Positions 7,798 to 15,622 of a stretch of DNA of 64,000 nt are shown one piece after another. Position 1 is the first letter of the stretch; every line of letters starts with the position of its first letter. Made by a program: the position numbers and the translations under genes. The stretch comes from Thermodesulfovibrio aggregans (GTDB taxonomy: Bacteria; Nitrospirota; Thermodesulfovibrionia; Thermodesulfovibrionales; Thermodesulfovibrionaceae), in assembly GCF_001514535.1 (NCBI RefSeq), contig NZ_BCNO01000003.1:185344-249343 (forward strand), written 5' to 3'. The notes beneath the pieces were generated by a model that did no database searches, was not told the DNA's origin, and saw only the letters and a program-made list of their open reading frames with translations.

Positions 7798-9003
7798 ATG
7801 TTTGAAAAATTGAGAGAAAATCCATATTTTAATGAAGTTGTAAACTTTCTAAAACAAAAAAATCTTTATGAAAGCTCTTACCTTGTTGGTGGAACTGTAA
7901 GAGATGTAATGCTTGAGCGTGAAATAAAGGATATCGATTTTGCCGTAGCAACTGATACCATAGAACTTGCCCGAGAATTTGCAAAAAAAATCAATGGAAG
8001 CTTTGTTTTACTTGATGAAGTTTTCTTGATTGGCAGAGTTGTAAAAGATGAACTAACCATAGACTTTGCTCAACTGCGAGGCAACTCAATTGAGGCTGAT
8101 TTAGCAGAAAGAGATTTTACCATAAATGCAATGGCAACATCTTTAGAGTGTGACAGATTAATTGATCCTTTCAGAGGACAAGAAGATTTAAAAAACAGAT
8201 TAATCAGGATGGTCAATGAGGAAAATCTCAAAGCAGATCCTTTAAGAGTGCTCAGAGCTTATAGATTTCATGCTACACTTAGTTTTGAAATAGAAGAAAA
8301 AACAAGACAGGCTCTAAAAAATAATGCTCATTTAATGAAAATCACAGCAAGAGAAAGAATTAAAGATGAACTATGGAAGATTTTTTCAGTGCCTGAAAGT
8401 TTCAAAACTGTTCAACTTATGATTGAAGATGAGATATTTAAGGCTATTTTTAAAACCCGAGATTTTCTTGAAATAAAGCCTGATATTGAAGCCCTTAAGA
8501 GTGCTGAGGAACTTTTAATGAATTCAAAAAGAGAAGTGAAGAATTTAAGTTGTTTTAAGTTTGCCTGTCTCTTTGATTTTCTCACCTCTGAACTGATAAA
8601 ACAAATAAAACCAGCAAGAAAAGAACAAAGATTTGTTGAAGATTTAATTCAGGCAGGAGCAAGAATAAGAAAAATAGAGACCTTGCTTGATAAGGTTCAA
8701 TTCATAAGAGACTTTGAAACCATTCTTTATCCAGCTCTCGTATATGGAATGAGTAAGGATCCATTAAAAAAATCAAGAAAATGGTTTTACGATCAGATTG
8801 AGGAGTTTTATAAAAAAATTTACCTAAAAAACAAGAAAAAGCTTCCCATTATCAAAGGCGAAGATATAATTTCACTGGGGTTTGAGCCATCTCCGCTTGT
8901 TGGCGAAATACTTGACAGGATAGAAATCCTTGTTTTAGCAGGAAAAATTTCAAACAAAGATCAGGCACTTGAGGAGATTAAAAAGAGATTTATTGTAAAA
9001 TAA
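7798..9003 (+). CDS. tRNA nucleotidyltransferase / poly(A) polymerase family protein
   Basis: A 401-residue class II nucleotidyltransferase. The N-terminal catalytic head has SYLVGGTVRDVML (about 27-39), DIDFAVATD (about 44-52, metal-binding DxD) and ERDFTINAMATS near 103; the RNA-binding region begins ADPLRVLRAYRFHATLSF near 143. Such enzymes add CCA, or only CC or A, to tRNA 3' ends. The tRNA-Ser gene in this window lacks an encoded CCA, so such activity is needed. Motifs alone do not tell CCA-adding from A- or CC-adding specificity. A Shine-Dalgarno GAGGTGAG sits just before the ATG, inside the end of dtd. Confidence 0.88.
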   Translation: MFEKLRENPYFNEVVNFLKQKNLYESSYLVGGTVRDVMLEREIKDIDFAVATDTIELAREFAKKINGSFVLLDEVFLIGRVVKDELTIDFAQLRGNSIEADLAERDFTINAMATSLECDRLIDPFRGQEDLKNRLIRMVNEENLKADPLRVLRAYRFHATLSFEIEEKTRQALKNNAHLMKITARERIKDELWKIFSVPESFKTVQLMIEDEIFKAIFKTRDFLEIKPDIEALKSAEELLMNSKREVKNLSCFKFACLFDFLTSELIKQIKPARKEQRFVEDLIQAGARIRKIETLLDKVQFIRDFETILYPALVYGMSKDPLKKSRKWFYDQIEEFYKKIYLKNKKKLPIIKGEDIISLGFEPSPLVGEILDRIEILVLAGKISNKDQALEEIKKRFIVK

Positions 9004-9020
9004 AACAACCATTACAAAGA

Positions 9021-9332
9021 ATGATAATTATAAAATCAAAAAACAATATACCAATAAGATTAACTAAGGAAAGGTGGTGCCATATCATATCAAGACACCC
9101 TGAATTAATTGACCAGAAAGAAAGAATTCTTGAAACTATAGCAGAGCCTGAAATAATCCAGGAAGGAGACTTTGGTGAACTTATTGCAATAAAATTCTAT
9201 AAAGAAACACCACTTACATCAAAATATTTAGTGGTAATATATAAAGAGATTGAAAGTTTTGACGGTTTTGTAATTACGGCTTACTATACCAATAAACCTT
9301 CAGAAAGGAGGAAAATAATATGGAAACAATAA
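9021..9332 (+). CDS. Small toxin-like protein (possible BECR/RelE-fold nuclease), paired with DUF2283
   Basis: A 103-residue soluble protein with the pattern RLTKERWCHIISRHPEL near the N-terminus, then TIAEPEII and, near the C-terminus, VITAYYT. This outline is like the PBECR2-type BECR nuclease fold, related to RelE and colicin D/E5 domains; the assignment is from pattern memory and is tentative. Candidate catalytic residues are the Arg/His pairs of the WxHIxxRHPE motif. It overlaps the next gene by 13 bp, a translationally coupled two-gene unit of the size and order common in toxin-antitoxin modules. No clear promoter of its own. Confidence 0.55.
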   Translation: MIIIKSKNNIPIRLTKERWCHIISRHPELIDQKERILETIAEPEIIQEGDFGELIAIKFYKETPLTSKYLVVIYKEIESFDGFVITAYYTNKPSERRKIIWKQ

Positions 9333-9541
9333 AAATACTTGAAAAAACAGAGAATCTTAACTGGGATTACGATGAGGAAGCAGATGTCCTATACATAAGT
9401 ATAGGCGAACCTCAAAAGGCAGTAGGTGTTGATATAGGAGAAGGAGCAATTATAAGGTATATTGAATCAACAGGAGAAGTTGTAGGGCTTACATTAATCG
9501 GAGTAAAGGAGAGACTTTTAAAAAGTCTGAAATCAAATTGA
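9320..9541 (+). CDS. DUF2283 family small protein
   Basis: A 73-residue protein with the DUF2283 signature WDYDEEADVLYIS (about 14-26), then ADGEG-like VDIGEGAIIRY and a final VVGLTLIGVKERL. The family is small, acidic and often found next to small toxin-like genes; its function is not established and a partner or antitoxin role is inference. GGAGG upstream of the ATG at 9320 lies inside the preceding gene, supporting coupled translation. The 3' end overlaps the convergent fumarase beta gene by 9 bp. Confidence 0.75.
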   Translation: METIKILEKTENLNWDYDEEADVLYISIGEPQKAVGVDIGEGAIIRYIESTGEVVGLTLIGVKERLLKSLKSN

Positions 9542-10069
9542 TCTCTTAAAAATATCTCCTCCATGACAGTCAATTGCCACAATTACAGGGAAATCTTTAA
9601 GAAGCAATCTCTTGATTGATTCTGTCCCTAATTCAGGAAAAGCTATCTCTTCTGCTAATACTATGTGTCTGCTTAGAAGTGCTCCTGCTCCACCTGTTGC
9701 AAGAAAGTAAACAGCCTTATACTTCTGAATAGCCTGTTTTACTTCCTCTGAACGCTGTCCTTTACCAATCATTCCCTTAAGTCCAAGTGAAAGAAGAAGG
9801 GGAGTATATGAATCCATCCTTGATGAAGTTGTTGGACCTGCTGAGCCTATCACCTTACCAGGAGGTGCAGGTGTTGGACCTACATAGTATATAATCTGAC
9901 CCTTTAAGTCAAAAGGTAAAGGTGCATCATTATTAATCAATTTTATAAGCCTTTTATGGGCTGCATCCCTTGCTGTGTAAACATAACCATTTATTAAAAC
10001 CATATCCCCTGCTTTTAAATTTTCAACAATATCATCAGTAAGTGGTGTCTCTATGACGATCTTATTCAT
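9533..10069 (-). CDS. Class I fumarate hydratase, beta subunit
   Basis: A 178-residue protein matching the C-terminal domain of iron-sulfur fumarases/tartrate dehydratases: AGDMVLINGYVYTARDAAHKR near residue 20 (quoted in part: YTARDAAHKR), YVGPTPAPPGKVIGSAGPTT near 62-81, SRMD, GKGQRS and GAGALLSRHI. With the alpha subunit it converts fumarate and malate in the citric acid or reductive pathway. Closely related tartrate dehydratase cannot be excluded from sequence alone. It is the last gene of the rsmI-adh-fumA-hicB-fumB run and is separated from the alpha subunit by the HicB-like gene. Confidence 0.92.
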   Translation of the reverse strand: MNKIVIETPLTDDIVENLKAGDMVLINGYVYTARDAAHKRLIKLINNDAPLPFDLKGQIIYYVGPTPAPPGKVIGSAGPTTSSRMDSYTPLLLSLGLKGMIGKGQRSEEVKQAIQKYKAVYFLATGGAGALLSRHIVLAEEIAFPELGTESIKRLLLKDFPVIVAIDCHGGDIFKRSI

Positions 10070-10077
10070 ATTCTCTC

Positions 10078-10284
10078 CTATTCTTCCTTAATTATCTCTT
10101 TAGAGAAATGTGGAATATTCTCAAGACCCACAACTTCTATATATGCTTTTGCAGCATCTTTAATCATATAGATGGCTTCTTCTATTGTTTCTCCTTCAGT
10201 TGTAATGTCTAACTCGGGGCAGTAAACTATATAGCCTCCTTCTTCTGCAGGTATAAGTTCTGCTGTAAGTTTTATTTTTCTCAT
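10078..10284 (-). CDS. HicB-like small protein between the fumarase subunits
   Basis: A 68-residue protein with the HicB-type fold pattern: LTAELIPAEEGGYIVYCPEL (residues 6-25) and TEGETIEEAIYMIKDA. Only the partially degraded RNase-H-like HicB domain is present; no helix-turn-helix or ribbon-helix-helix tail follows, and no HicA toxin gene is adjacent. A Shine-Dalgarno AGGAGG precedes the ATG at 10284. It is 24 bp after the alpha and 8 bp before the beta subunit gene, so it must be cotranscribed with fumarase. Whether it affects the fumarase, or is a harmless insertion, is unknown. Confidence 0.75.
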   Translation of the reverse strand: MRKIKLTAELIPAEEGGYIVYCPELDITTEGETIEEAIYMIKDAAKAYIEVVGLENIPHFSKEIIKEE

Positions 10285-10308
10285 CTTAAAAACCTCCTGT
10301 TTTTAAAC

Positions 10309-11151
10309 TCATATCTCTGCCTCCTTGTGTCTTGCAGAGTGGCATTGAATATTTACTGCAACAGGAAGTGATGCAATATGACAGGGTGCATACTCAATGT
10401 GAACAGCCAGAGCAGTAATTCTTCCTCCAACCCCCATCGCACCAATACCAAGTAAGTTTATTTCATTAAGAAGTTCCTGCTCAAGACGGGCATAATCTGG
10501 ATTTTTATTTGGTTCCCCAACTTTTCTGAGTAGTGCTTTTTTAGCTAAAATTGCTGATTTTTCAAAATTTCCTCCAATCCCAACTCCAACTATTATTGGA
10601 GGACATGGATTGCCTCCTGCATTTTTCACTGTCTCAATAACAAAATCCTTTACTCCCTTTAATCCCTGAGCAGGTTTGAGCATCCTGAGGGCAGACATGT
10701 TTTCACTTCCCGCTCCCTTTGGTGCAACTACTATTTTTACTCTATCTCCTTTTACAAGCTCAAAATGAACAATGCAGGGTGTGTTGTCCTTTGTGTTTAT
10801 CCTATTAAAAACAGGGTCATCTACAACAGAAGCTCTTAAATATCCTTCCTTTACAGCAAGCCTTACACCTTCATTGAAGGCATCCATAGGATCACCATCT
10901 TCGTACAAAACCTCAGTTCCCCATTCAACAAAGATAACAGCTACTCCTGTGTCCTGACATAGAGGAATTTTGTCCTCTGAAGCCACTTTCTGATTATCAA
11001 TAATCTGTTTAAGTATATCCTTTGCTAACCCTGTTTCAAATTCATAACTTCTTTTTAATGCCTCTGAAACATCCTCAGGTAGGAAAACTGCTGCATCCAG
11101 GTAAAGTTTTTTTACTGTTTTTACTATCTCTTCCCTGCTGATTTTTCTCAT
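10309..11151 (-). CDS. Class I fumarate hydratase, alpha subunit
   Basis: A 280-residue iron-sulfur subunit. Three cysteines likely to bind the [4Fe-4S] cluster are seen in PLCQDTGV (about residue 63), NTPCIVHF (about 127) and [15 protein letters not shown] (about 182), as in known class I hydratases. Residues around GAGSENMS also match. The enzyme is oxygen-sensitive and fits an anaerobe. The start overlaps the end of the alcohol dehydrogenase gene by 4 bp. A tartrate dehydratase alpha subunit is the main alternative. Confidence 0.93.
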   Translation of the reverse strand: MRKISREEIVKTVKKLYLDAAVFLPEDVSEALKRSYEFETGLAKDILKQIIDNQKVASEDKIPLCQDTGVAVIFVEWGTEVLYEDGDPMDAFNEGVRLAVKEGYLRASVVDDPVFNRINTKDNTPCIVHFELVKGDRVKIVVAPKGAGSENMSALRMLKPAQGLKGVKDFVIETVKNAGGNPCPPIIVGVGIGGNFEKSAILAKKALLRKVGEPNKNPDYARLEQELLNEINLLGIGAMGVGGRITALAVHIEYAPCHIASLPVAVNIQCHSARHKEAEI

Positions 11152-12155
11152 ATCTCAATTAGATACTTAATTCCCTCCCCTCTTGATAGTTTTTCAAAAG
11201 CCAGAGAAATCTCAGAAAGCGGAAACTTATCAGTTATCAACTCTTTAAGTCTAAGCTTTCTTGATTGAATTAACTTAGCTGCTTCTTTTACATCCTCGGG
11301 ATTATAATGAAAAGCTCCCTTTAGGGTAATCTCATCATAGTGAATTCGTGCTGCATCATAACAAACCTCTGTGCCTGTCTTCAATCCTCCAAAAAGCAGC
11401 ACTGTGCCACCTTTTCTCACATAGTTTATTGATTTAAGCCAAATCTCTTTCTGGCCTGTGCACTCAACAACTCTATCATAGCCAAAACCATCTGTAAAAT
11501 CTAAAGGGTCTTCACCTGAGTAATAAACTCTATCAGCACCCAGGGTTTTAGCCAAAGCAATCTTATTTTTATTTCTTCCCATTACTGCTACACTAACACC
11601 AATGCTTTTTAAAACCTGAAGGAAAAGAAGTCCCACAGGACCTGTGCCAATTACAAGAACTTTGTCTTCCTCTGATGGAGACAGAGCCTTAACTCCATGA
11701 ACTATACAGGAAAGTGGCTCAAGAAAGGCAGCTTCCTCAAAATCTATGTTCTCTGGTTTATGAAACATATTCTGCCTTACAACTCTCTCTTTTACAACTA
11801 TGTATTCAGAAAAAGCACCAAGCATCATATCTTTTGTCAGCGTCTCACAGAGATTGAAAAGTCCTCTTTTACAGTATGCACAGTTTCCGCAGGGTGCTGT
11901 ATGAACAAGCATAACAGCATCGCCTCTTTTAAAACCATTTACACTGCTTCCAACATCTTCAATTATTCCTGAAAATTCATGTCCAAATGGTCCTGGCATT
12001 GGAATAAGGGGATGTCCTCTTAAGTAGGCTTTTAAATCAGTTCCACAGGTAAGAGCAGCTTTTATACGAACCAGAACCTCTCCATCCTTTATAGTAGGGA
12101 TTGGTTTTTCCATAATCTCTATTTTATTAGGCTTAATTAGATATGCAGCTTTCAT
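11148..12155 (-). CDS. Zinc-dependent medium-chain alcohol dehydrogenase
   Basis: A 335-residue MDR-family dehydrogenase. The catalytic zinc ligands are visible as LTCGTD (about residue 37) and GHE (about 58), the structural zinc loop as CGNCAYCKRGLFNLC (about 88-102), and the cofactor motif as VIGTGPVGLL (about 168). Substrate cannot be assigned; threonine/sorbitol-dehydrogenase-like and general alcohol oxidation are options. It overlaps rsmI (upstream) and the fumarase alpha gene (downstream) by 4 bp each, so all are translated from one mRNA. Confidence 0.9.
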   Translation of the reverse strand: MKAAYLIKPNKIEIMEKPIPTIKDGEVLVRIKAALTCGTDLKAYLRGHPLIPMPGPFGHEFSGIIEDVGSSVNGFKRGDAVMLVHTAPCGNCAYCKRGLFNLCETLTKDMMLGAFSEYIVVKERVVRQNMFHKPENIDFEEAAFLEPLSCIVHGVKALSPSEEDKVLVIGTGPVGLLFLQVLKSIGVSVAVMGRNKNKIALAKTLGADRVYYSGEDPLDFTDGFGYDRVVECTGQKEIWLKSINYVRKGGTVLLFGGLKTGTEVCYDAARIHYDEITLKGAFHYNPEDVKEAAKLIQSRKLRLKELITDKFPLSEISLAFEKLSRGEGIKYLIEI

Positions 12156-12985
12156 TCAATATTGTCCATCTTGAGACTTTTTTCATAGAGCTCTTTTTTA
12201 CTTAAATTGTAAAGCTCTGATACTATTTTAACAGCTTCCTTTCTTCCTTTACCCTTTTTCATAAGCTCCTTTACTTCTTTTAGGGCTTCTTCAACGCTTT
12301 GAACAGACTCAGAAGCACCTTCAACTACTATAACATATTCACCTGCAATTTTAGAGTTTTCAAGCTTTTCAATAACTTCTGAAAGCTTGCCTCTTAAAAC
12401 TTCCTCAAACATTTTAGTGAGCTCTCTTGCTACACATACGCGTCTGTCTCCAAAGACTTCAAGCATGTCATCAAGGCTTTGCATTATTCTATGAGGTGCT
12501 TCGTAGAAAACAAGTGTTCTTTTTTCTGAACTAAGTTCAAGGAGTTTTTTTCTTCTTTGAGACTGCTTGACAGGAAGAAAGCCTATGAAGGTGAACTCCT
12601 CTGTATTCAATCCTGAAATGCTTAATGCAGTTATTAGAGCTGTTGGACCGGGAATAGGTATAAGTTCTATTTCCTCTTCAATTGCCCTTCCTATGACAAC
12701 TGCTCCCGGATCTGAAATTCCAGGTGTTCCAGCATCAGTTATCAGTGCTACTGAGTGTCCTGAGTGAATCTTTTCAATTATCTCCTCAGCCCGAACCTTT
12801 TCTTTCTCAGACCAGTAACTTATGAGAGGCTTTTTTATTCCATAGTGATTGAGCAACTTGAGACTGTGTTCTGTATCTTCACAGGCAATAAAGTCAACTT
12901 TCTTAAGTGTTTCAAGTGCTCTTAATGTTATATCATCAAGATTACCAATTGGTGTTGAGACTATATATAATCTTGCCTGAGGCAT
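12152..12985 (-). CDS. rsmI: 16S rRNA (cytidine-1402-2'-O)-methyltransferase
   Basis: A 277-residue SAM-dependent methyltransferase of the tetrapyrrole-methylase fold that modifies C1402 in the ribosomal P site. It begins MPQARLYIVSTPIGNLDDIT; the motifs IACEDT, ALITDAGTPGISDPG and FYEAPHR are all present. A GTG at 13012 and an ATG at 12997 lie upstream in frame, but GGAGG at 12995-12991 sits 5 nt before the ATG at 12985, which I take as start. The upstream GTG falls in the repeat cluster 13015-13061. First gene of a five-gene run through fumarase beta. Confidence 0.93.
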   Translation of the reverse strand: MPQARLYIVSTPIGNLDDITLRALETLKKVDFIACEDTEHSLKLLNHYGIKKPLISYWSEKEKVRAEEIIEKIHSGHSVALITDAGTPGISDPGAVVIGRAIEEEIELIPIPGPTALITALSISGLNTEEFTFIGFLPVKQSQRRKKLLELSSEKRTLVFYEAPHRIMQSLDDMLEVFGDRRVCVARELTKMFEEVLRGKLSEVIEKLENSKIAGEYVIVVEGASESVQSVEEALKEVKELMKKGKGRKEAVKIVSELYNLSKKELYEKSLKMDNIE

Positions 12986-13009
12986 CTCTTCCTCCATTAA
13001 TTTAGCCCT

Positions 13010-13080
13010 CACGGGCGATTCAGCCGCCTTCGGCGATTCAACCGCCCTGCGGGCGATTCAAAGTTCAAAGTTCAAATTTG
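13010..13080. repeat. Tandem GC-rich mini-hairpin cluster followed by AAGTTC repeats
   Basis: Three successive units each hold a short inverted repeat and end in GATTCA: GCCC-tcac-GGGC, GCCG-cctt-CGGC and CCGC-cct-GCGG, each followed by GATTCA. Then AAGTTCAAAGTTCAAA follows. The cluster is far richer in G+C than its surroundings and lies between the small exported gene and rsmI. Its form suggests a genome-dispersed repeat or RNA structure; only one copy is seen here. Confidence 0.7.
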
Positions 13081-13100
13081 ATTATTGTGCATGGATATCT

Positions 13101-13346
13101 CTATTCCTCTTTCAACAACTGTCTCAGACGCCTGTCAGCCTTGATAACATCATCAACACTTTCACCTGTAATGTCCCAGCTGTATTCACCCTTTTTATCC
13201 CTGTGAAGTTTTATTTTAACAGGTTTTTTTGGCTTTGCATACTGAAGCGTTTTATCTTTTGTGACCTGAACCTGTGTCTGAGCCATGGATTCATTAAAAG
13301 AGAATACTGTAAAAAGCATAATTGCAAGGGTTATGACAAACCTCAT
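13101..13346 (-). CDS. Small exported protein of unknown function
   Basis: An 81-residue protein. The N-terminus MRFVITLAIMLFTVFSF with SMAQ at about 22-25 is a good signal peptide with a likely cut after Ala24, so the mature part of about 57 residues is periplasmic. The mature part is basic then acidic (YAKPKKPVKIKLHRDKKGEYSW, DITGESVDDVIKADRRLRQL). I do not recognise a family. GGAGG lies 8 nt before the ATG at 13346; an in-frame codon at 13382 inside the GGDEF gene is less likely. It follows the diguanylate cyclase by 22 bp and may be cotranscribed with it. Confidence 0.65.
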   Translation of the reverse strand: MRFVITLAIMLFTVFSFNESMAQTQVQVTKDKTLQYAKPKKPVKIKLHRDKKGEYSWDITGESVDDVIKADRRLRQLLKEE

Positions 13347-13368
13347 AAAATATTCCTCCAAAAACCTT

Positions 13369-14823
13369 TTAATTTTCTTCATATTTCTCTATTCTGTTTT
13401 TACCTCTATTCTTTGCATTATACAAAGCTAAATCTGAAAGTTTCAATAAATCATCGATGGTCATGTTTTTTCTGTATCCTATCAGTCCTCCGCTCAGAGT
13501 AGTTTTAACTGACTTTTCATCTTTCCTGATGTTTAATGATTCAAAACTCTGTCTTATCCTCTCTGAGACTATAAAAGCACTTTTCAAGTCCGTATTTGGA
13601 AATATTACAACAAACTCCTCTCCGCCAATTCTTGCAGGAAAATCTGATTTTCTGATGTTTTTCCTAATCGTATCAGCAAGTTCAAATAGAATCCTGTCAC
13701 CGAAGGAATGTCCAAAGGTATCGTTTATTTGCTTAAAATTATCAATGTCAAGTAAAAGAAGAGATAGAGGCTCAGAATAACGCTCAGCTCTTTCAATTAA
13801 AAAACGAGAATACTCAATAAAAAACTTTCTATTAGGCAGATTTGTTAAAGGATCAAAGAAAATATGTTTTTCAATAAATTTTTTAAACTTAAGTACAACA
13901 ACTGGAGTTAAAAAAATTGCAAGAAAAAGCTGAATGGTTGATACAATAAGAGCATCTCTTGATTTTTTTGTAAGTGTTTTCATCCTATCAAGTATTTCTG
14001 ACTCAACCATATCATGAATTTGCTCCATCTTTTTAATTCTATCTGTAGCTATATTCCACCATTCTTCCACCGATAGTTCATGTTTTGGATTTTTTATAAT
14101 CCTCTCTATTTCAGATGATAAATCTAAATCCTTTTTTAGTTTAAGATAACTATCTTTTACATTTTCAGAGGCCAGCAATAGAAATTTCTTTTCAATTAGA
14201 TTTCTCGTATATTTAATTTCTTTGAGTTCCTCCAGTACTGTCTCTGTTGTAGTTCCTTTTGAGATTGAGAATGCTATAATTGCTCTCTCCTGTCCCATTT
14301 TTTCCTTCAACTCCTGAATGAGAATTAGACAGTAAAATCTATTGTAGATAACCAAGTCATTGATTGATTTAACAGTTTCATACTCATAGGAAATTATGTC
14401 TTCTATAAGATCAGTGTAAAAAGAATAGACTGCATCCTGTTTTATACTGAGAGATAAAACTCTTTTTCTTATGTTTTCTAATTCAGTAAGTTTTGGAAAC
14501 TTCTGAAAAATGTCATATTTGAATTGTAGTTTTTTAATTAAATTTTCAGTATTTTGATACTGAATTTCCAATTCCTTTTTATCTTTTTCCTTCAAACTTC
14601 CAAGTAATATATGAGATTTTCCTCTTTCTTTCTGCAGTTCTTCAATTAGATGTAGTATGCCAGAGCTCAAGTCAAGGTTGTGAATAAATCTTTCCAGATC
14701 TCGATAGGAATTAAAATTTAAGTAGAACTTCTCTAATGAAAGGTGCAAAAGTCCTAAAAGGGGAAAAATGATAAGCAGTATTAAGCCATAGAGAACTTTC
14801 GACTTTATGGACTTATTCATCAT
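13369..14823 (-). CDS. NIT-domain diguanylate cyclase
   Basis: A 484-residue membrane protein. A membrane segment near residues 11-28, a periplasmic helical region of about 270 residues whose LIEELQKERGKSHILL and GQERAIIAFSISKG pieces match the nitrate/nitrite-sensing NIT domain, a second membrane segment near 294-312, and a cytoplasmic GGDEF domain with DPLTNLPNR, DIDNFKQINDTFGH and the active-site RIGGEEF. An RKSD sequence five residues before GGEEF is a product-inhibition I-site. It should make cyclic di-GMP in response to an outside ligand, perhaps nitrate or nitrite. It follows the TdeIII endonuclease gene by 24 bp. Confidence 0.88.
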   Translation of the reverse strand: MMNKSIKSKVLYGLILLIIFPLLGLLHLSLEKFYLNFNSYRDLERFIHNLDLSSGILHLIEELQKERGKSHILLGSLKEKDKKELEIQYQNTENLIKKLQFKYDIFQKFPKLTELENIRKRVLSLSIKQDAVYSFYTDLIEDIISYEYETVKSINDLVIYNRFYCLILIQELKEKMGQERAIIAFSISKGTTTETVLEELKEIKYTRNLIEKKFLLLASENVKDSYLKLKKDLDLSSEIERIIKNPKHELSVEEWWNIATDRIKKMEQIHDMVESEILDRMKTLTKKSRDALIVSTIQLFLAIFLTPVVVLKFKKFIEKHIFFDPLTNLPNRKFFIEYSRFLIERAERYSEPLSLLLLDIDNFKQINDTFGHSFGDRILFELADTIRKNIRKSDFPARIGGEEFVVIFPNTDLKSAFIVSERIRQSFESLNIRKDEKSVKTTLSGGLIGYRKNMTIDDLLKLSDLALYNAKNRGKNRIEKYEEN

Positions 14824-14847
14824 AGGATTCAGTTAAATCTGTGTTAT

Positions 14848-15621
14848 TTATCTAAACTTTGCAAAGTATGCATCTATTTCTGGTCTTAATTCTCTTCCCA
14901 CTTTTTCAAAGCATTTTAAAATTAATTCATAGGCTCCCTTACCTCCAATAAAATCCCAGAATTCATCTGCAACCTTTAACTCATTATCTAAATCCAGCAT
15001 TCCTTTAAGTGTCCATCTTTCATATGGTTTAGGCTCATAGGGATTATAGGGAATCGCAATATAAGTGTGAACTTCTTTGTCAGGATACTTTGATAGATAA
15101 ATAGCAACCCATTCCAGCAATGTTCTTTTAAAATCTTTAAAATTACTTATATTGGGTTTTGCTGTTTTTATGTCAAATAGATAAGAAACACCGTTTTCGT
15201 CTTCCACGAATAAATCAACTTTTACTGTTTTTATCCTGTTAATCTTACCCTGTCTGCAAACTTTCCTTATTCTAGTAATTTCATCATTTTTATCTGGATT
15301 TTTTCCAATTGTAAGGTCATTCATAATGCGTTGAATTTCAATCTGTTCTGCTTCACTTATAGTATCGCCTGCTATGAACTGTCTCTTTGCCCTCGGGAAG
15401 TTCAATTTTGCCAATGTTTCTGCAACCGGCTCAAAAATTGAAGTGCCAAAAGTAGTATTTAAAGAGTGAATAAAAGAAAAAAGTGCCATTCTATCACGAC
15501 CAAGCAGACGGTAATGAAAGGGCATATTTTTTGATTCTGGCTTGTATCTTCGAAATTTATTTCGCAGGCTTTGCTTAATTGTGTTTTCAATCTTTTTAAT
15601 TTGCTCTTCTGTAAGATTCAT
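14848..15621 (-). CDS. TdeIII-family type II restriction endonuclease
   Basis: A 257-residue protein matching the TdeIII family by overall pattern (N-terminal SLRNKFRRYKPE, FEPVAETLAKLNFPRAKR and TISEAEQIEIQRIMNDLT). The catalytic PD-(D/E)xK core appears as KVDLFVED (about 131) followed by YLFDIKTAKPN (about 148), supplying Asp and the D-x-K part. It is adjacent to its presumed methyltransferase (1 bp apart) in the same direction, with the methyltransferase first, as is usual for safety. The DNA recognition site cannot be read from the sequence. Confidence 0.85.
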   Translation of the reverse strand: MNLTEEQIKKIENTIKQSLRNKFRRYKPESKNMPFHYRLLGRDRMALFSFIHSLNTTFGTSIFEPVAETLAKLNFPRAKRQFIAGDTISEAEQIEIQRIMNDLTIGKNPDKNDEITRIRKVCRQGKINRIKTVKVDLFVEDENGVSYLFDIKTAKPNISNFKDFKRTLLEWVAIYLSKYPDKEVHTYIAIPYNPYEPKPYERWTLKGMLDLDNELKVADEFWDFIGGKGAYELILKCFEKVGRELRPEIDAYFAKFR

Positions 15622-15622
15622 A

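Noticed and set aside
10078-10284. Complete HicAB toxin-antitoxin system
   Set aside because: No HicA-like gene on either side; the neighbours are fumarase subunits.
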